A stretch of 47,342 nucleotides of DNA from Coxiellaceae bacterium (GTDB lineage: Bacteria > Pseudomonadota > Gammaproteobacteria > Berkiellales > Berkiellaceae). The stretch lies in contig CANJXG010000009.1 of assembly GCA_947478905.1 (NCBI GenBank), positions 1 through 47,342 of the forward strand. Direction: 5' to 3'. Positions 44,888-47,342 of this stretch are shown one piece after another. The notes beneath the pieces are model-generated. The model made no database searches and was not told the DNA's origin. It was given only the letters and a program-made list of their open reading frames with translations. Positions within the stretch are counted from its first letter, which is position 1. Each line of letters starts with the position of its first letter. The position numbers and the translations under genes were made by a program.

Positions 44888-45736
44888 ATGGGTACAAGTG
44901 GACCTACTGAAAAAAAATACTATGTTTCCTACGTTGTCCAACCTGGGAAAGGTTGGGGACATGCCGCTCTATTACTAAAATCCACTAAAGGGGCAAGGAC
45001 CACTAATAGTATGTTATATGATTTTTTTGGGACTCACCCTGGTGCTACTGGACACACAACCTCTAAACCATTTTATCCCGAAGACGAGCAGAAGGTTATT
45101 AAAGAATATAAAACTTGGGAAATTAGCGAAACAGCGTTCAAAGCCTTACAAAGTGGACTTGATGATGATGTGAAAACCCATCAACAGGAACCTCTCATCT
45201 TTAATCCGGTTACTCGCAACTGTAAAACTTTTGCCTTAAAGCACCTGCACCAAATAAATGACGAAATGAATAAACAACAACAACCTATCCCCATCCCTTC
45301 TGAAGACTTAAAAGAATTAAAAAATCCTTTTATTCCCATTCCTGTTCGTAGTGGAAAATTAAATAAATTATCCGATGTTAAAAGTATTTCTGAAAGTTTA
45401 GGTAAACTTGACTCTTTGATTGATGCTAAATTAAATAATAAAAGCACACTACCTGCTGAAACAGAAATATTACAAGCTTATAAAACCCAATTAAAACACT
45501 CAACAACTGCCTTTGAAAAAATTAATACTTCCCTCCCTGTAGAAGCTGAAACAAGTATTAAAAATGAATTTCAAAAATTACAAAGCGCAACCCAAAAGTG
45601 TCAAAGCGCACTTTCACAAACCAAATTTATTGAACCTGGCATTATGAATGAGTTAAAACTATTATTAGATAAATTAAAGGAATACTTTAAACCTACCTTG
45701 GAAGGCCAAATGAAAAAACTCCCTTCTCCAAAATAA
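44888..45736 (+). CDS. Unknown protein, possible permuted papain-fold effector
   Basis: A 282-residue protein with no signal peptide. An ATG at 44888 suits the AAGAGG (7 bases upstream) better than the ATG at 44882. Residues about 8-115 hold two motifs: GKGWGHAALLLK (His near 25) and NPVTRNCKTFALKHL (Cys near 112). A His in a beta strand followed later by an Asn-Cys at a helix start is the layout of circularly permuted NlpC/P60-like proteins such as LRAT and PPPDE enzymes. Residues 150-282 are helical coiled-coil-like (LQSATQKCQSALSQT). It has its own promoter and no operon partner. A host-acting acyltransferase or protease is one reading; other folds are possible. Confidence 0.65.
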   Translation: MGTSGPTEKKYYVSYVVQPGKGWGHAALLLKSTKGARTTNSMLYDFFGTHPGATGHTTSKPFYPEDEQKVIKEYKTWEISETAFKALQSGLDDDVKTHQQEPLIFNPVTRNCKTFALKHLHQINDEMNKQQQPIPIPSEDLKELKNPFIPIPVRSGKLNKLSDVKSISESLGKLDSLIDAKLNNKSTLPAETEILQAYKTQLKHSTTAFEKINTSLPVEAETSIKNEFQKLQSATQKCQSALSQTKFIEPGIMNELKLLLDKLKEYFKPTLEGQMKKLPSPK

Positions 45737-45777
45737 ATACTCTATACATTTTATGCAATTCCCTGTAAACTGCTTCA

Positions 45778-46680
45778 ATGTCTAAAGAACTCAAAAATAA
45801 TAAAAAATATAAACATAGTTTTCATTGGTGGAAAACCATTGGTTGGCAATATATAGCCCTCCAACACACAGCCTCTAGGCTTATTGGTAGATTTACAAAA
45901 ATTAAATGCTCCTCCATAAAAAATTGGCAAATTCGCACTTTTCTTAGCTTATATGATGTAGATCTCTCAGAAGCCCAACGAGAAAATGTTCAAGAATATC
46001 AAACCTTCAATGATTTTTTTACACGGCACTTAAAAGAGCATGCTCGCCCTATTGCACCTGAGACTACGGGCATCGTGTCCGCTGCAGATGGCATTTTAAG
46101 CCAATTTGGTAGTATTACTCAAAGTACCTTAATGCAGGCTAAAGGAAAATCTTTTACCACACAAGCTCTTTTAGGTTATCCTTCTAGCCAATCCACTCCT
46201 TTTAATACAGGATGTTTTGCAACTATCTATCTAGCGCCTCATAATTATCATCGGGTTCATATGCCTATTACCGGTACTTTAAAGGCAATGCGCTTTATTC
46301 CTGGTGCACTATTTTCAGTAAGCACCCATACGGCTGATCACATTGATAATTTATTTGCGAGAAATGAAAGAGTGGTCTGCTTTTTTGATACCCAATTCGG
46401 TCCTTTAGCAGTTATTTTAGTAGGTGCTATGTTGGTTTCAAGTATGGCAGTAAAATGGGCGGGTGTACTCCCATCAAAAGGAAAAATTACCCATACCGAT
46501 TACAATGATCTTGAGAATCCCATTATCCTTGAAAAAGGAGAAGAGCTTGGGTATTTTAATATGGGCTCTACGGTTATATTACTGATGGGACAAGACCTCT
46601 CGCACCTAAATTGGAATACTGCTTTTACAGAAGGTTCTGCAATTAAAATGGGTGAGCTATTAGCTAGTCTGCCTGAGTAA
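45778..46680 (+). CDS. psd: Phosphatidylserine decarboxylase proenzyme
   Basis: Makes phosphatidylethanolamine by decarboxylating phosphatidylserine, with a pyruvoyl group formed by self-cleavage. The 300-residue protein has the membrane-associated N-terminus, LAPHNYHRVHMPITG, and the cleavage motif Gly263-Ser264-Thr in GYFNMGSTVILL, where LGST is the usual form (Met for Leu here). Charge-relay Asp and His are in VSAADGILSQFG and HRVHMP. The gene overlaps the convergent arfB by 17 bases. Confidence 0.95.
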   Translation: MSKELKNNKKYKHSFHWWKTIGWQYIALQHTASRLIGRFTKIKCSSIKNWQIRTFLSLYDVDLSEAQRENVQEYQTFNDFFTRHLKEHARPIAPETTGIVSAADGILSQFGSITQSTLMQAKGKSFTTQALLGYPSSQSTPFNTGCFATIYLAPHNYHRVHMPITGTLKAMRFIPGALFSVSTHTADHIDNLFARNERVVCFFDTQFGPLAVILVGAMLVSSMAVKWAGVLPSKGKITHTDYNDLENPIILEKGEELGYFNMGSTVILLMGQDLSHLNWNTAFTEGSAIKMGELLASLPE

Positions 46681-47086
46681 TATTTTTACTTCTTAATTTT
46701 TTAGTTTTCCCTCGAGCTACTTTTCCTTCATATCTTTTTATTTTAGAAGCTTTGGTCGGTTTACTCGGCCTTCTTGCTTTAGCAACATGCATAGCCTGTT
46801 GTATTAAAACTTGCAAGCGCAAAAATGCATCTTCTTTATTTTTAATTTGGCTACGATATTTTTGCGCTTTAATTATAATAATGCCCTCTTTTGAGAGCCT
46901 ATCATCTTTAAGGGCTAATAATTTTTCTTTATAAAAATCTGGTAAAGAAGAATGAATGATATCAAAGCGCAAATGCACTGCAGTAGATACTTTATTAACA
47001 TTTTGCCCCCCTGCTCCCTGGGCTCTAATTGCGGATATTTCTATCTCGAAACTGGGAATAGTGACACTATTAGAAATTTTTAACAT
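46664..47086 (-). CDS. arfB: Alternative ribosome-rescue factor ArfB
   Basis: A peptidyl-tRNA hydrolase (YaeJ) that frees ribosomes stalled without a stop codon. The 140-residue protein has the release-factor GGQ loop in AQGAGGQNVNKVSTAVHLRF and the basic C-terminal tail (PSKPTKASKIKRYEGKVARGKTKKLRSK) that enters the mRNA channel. Length matches E. coli YaeJ (140). Confidence 0.95.
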   Translation of the reverse strand: MLKISNSVTIPSFEIEISAIRAQGAGGQNVNKVSTAVHLRFDIIHSSLPDFYKEKLLALKDDRLSKEGIIIIKAQKYRSQIKNKEDAFLRLQVLIQQAMHVAKARRPSKPTKASKIKRYEGKVARGKTKKLRSKNITQAD

Positions 47087-47342
47087 AACGGCAGATCTTC
47101 TATTAAATGGAGAAATTATTAAAGCTTAGCTTTAGCTCTAAAATTATCTGTTAAAGAAGCATATCTTCTTATTACAACAGGTGCATGCGCACCTGAATGG
47201 CACTGAAATAAGAAAATAGTTCTGATTTTTTCATATTTATAGAGCAAGATAAGTGTGTCGACTTGTCAGTTTGATTCGATCTAACGTAGATACCGTCTTG
47301 GCTGTCAACATTTTTTTTAAAATTTTCCAAAAAAAATGTGCA
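47087..47342. other. Right-edge intergenic region
   Basis: AT-rich, no coding frame of note. It contains the short palindrome at 47178-47195. It presumably holds the arfB promoter. Confidence 0.5.
47178..47195. repeat. Short palindromic hairpin
   Basis: CAGGTGC and GCACCTG form a 7-bp stem with the 4-base loop ATGC. No T tract follows. Could be a terminator remnant or an operator. Confidence 0.45.

Noticed and set aside
1-47342. CRISPR arrays, tRNA or rRNA genes, prophage or integron
   Set aside because: No regularly spaced repeats, no tRNA-like T-loop (GGTTCGAATCC) or rRNA signature, and no integrase or phage structural genes apart from the IS3 remnant.

Overview
The window is AT-rich gammaproteobacterial chromosome, most likely from an obligate or facultative intracellular member of the Legionellales (Legionella, Coxiella or 'Candidatus Berkiella'-like). 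This rests on the housekeeping synteny (sspB-sspA-petCBA with rpsI-rplM; sdhCDAB-sucABCD divergent from gltA), the low GC, and several genes that look made for a eukaryotic host. The genus is inference; there is no rRNA or tRNA gene to anchor it.

Layout. 1-4.6 kb is an accessory, effector-like island: a 594-aa coiled-coil protein of unknown function, a decayed gene that still encodes the start of a Dbl-homology (RhoGEF) domain, a truncated IS3-family transposase, and an intact gene with a convincing Dbl-homology domain. 4.6-8.3 kb (minus strand) carries sspB, sspA and the cytochrome bc1 genes petC, petB, petA. 8.4-10.6 kb holds a fused SpmA/SpmB-type membrane protein and a repeat-bearing protein with a very basic tail, inserted between the bc1 genes and rpsI-rplM. 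An HU-domain protein with a histone-H1-like tail follows. 12.7-21.9 kb is one long TCA-cycle operon on the minus strand (sdhCDAB-sucABCD), with gltA divergent. 23.5-29 kb has an unknown effector-like protein, htpG, recR, dnaX and the 4.5S RNA.

29.3-30.4 kb contains three tandem small genes whose products share a 15-residue bacteriocin/microcin-type leader ending in VSGA, each with its own Shine-Dalgarno sequence and hairpin. A fourth leader peptide (ending VSGG) lies at 35.0-35.3 kb, beside two membrane proteins with Pro-rich tails. Between them are a divergent peptide deformylase and a SWIM/SNF2 helicase. 36-38.7 kb carries a PlsC-type acyltransferase, a thioesterase and a nucleotide-sugar dehydrogenase. 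38.7-44.8 kb is a divergent surface-sugar cluster: PglK-like ABC flippase and dehydrogenase on minus; Gfo/Idh/MocA oxidoreductase, a His-rich small protein, a DegT-type aminotransferase and a second ABC exporter on plus. The window ends with a possible papain-fold effector, psd and arfB.

The most interesting items are the Dbl-homology protein with its decaying paralogue and the family of leader-bearing small peptides without a visible C39 exporter. Secondary points are an enlarged S9, a SucB that seems to lack its E1/E3-binding domain, the H1-tailed HU protein, and the His-rich small protein inside the sugar operon. All function calls are by eye; no homology search was run.
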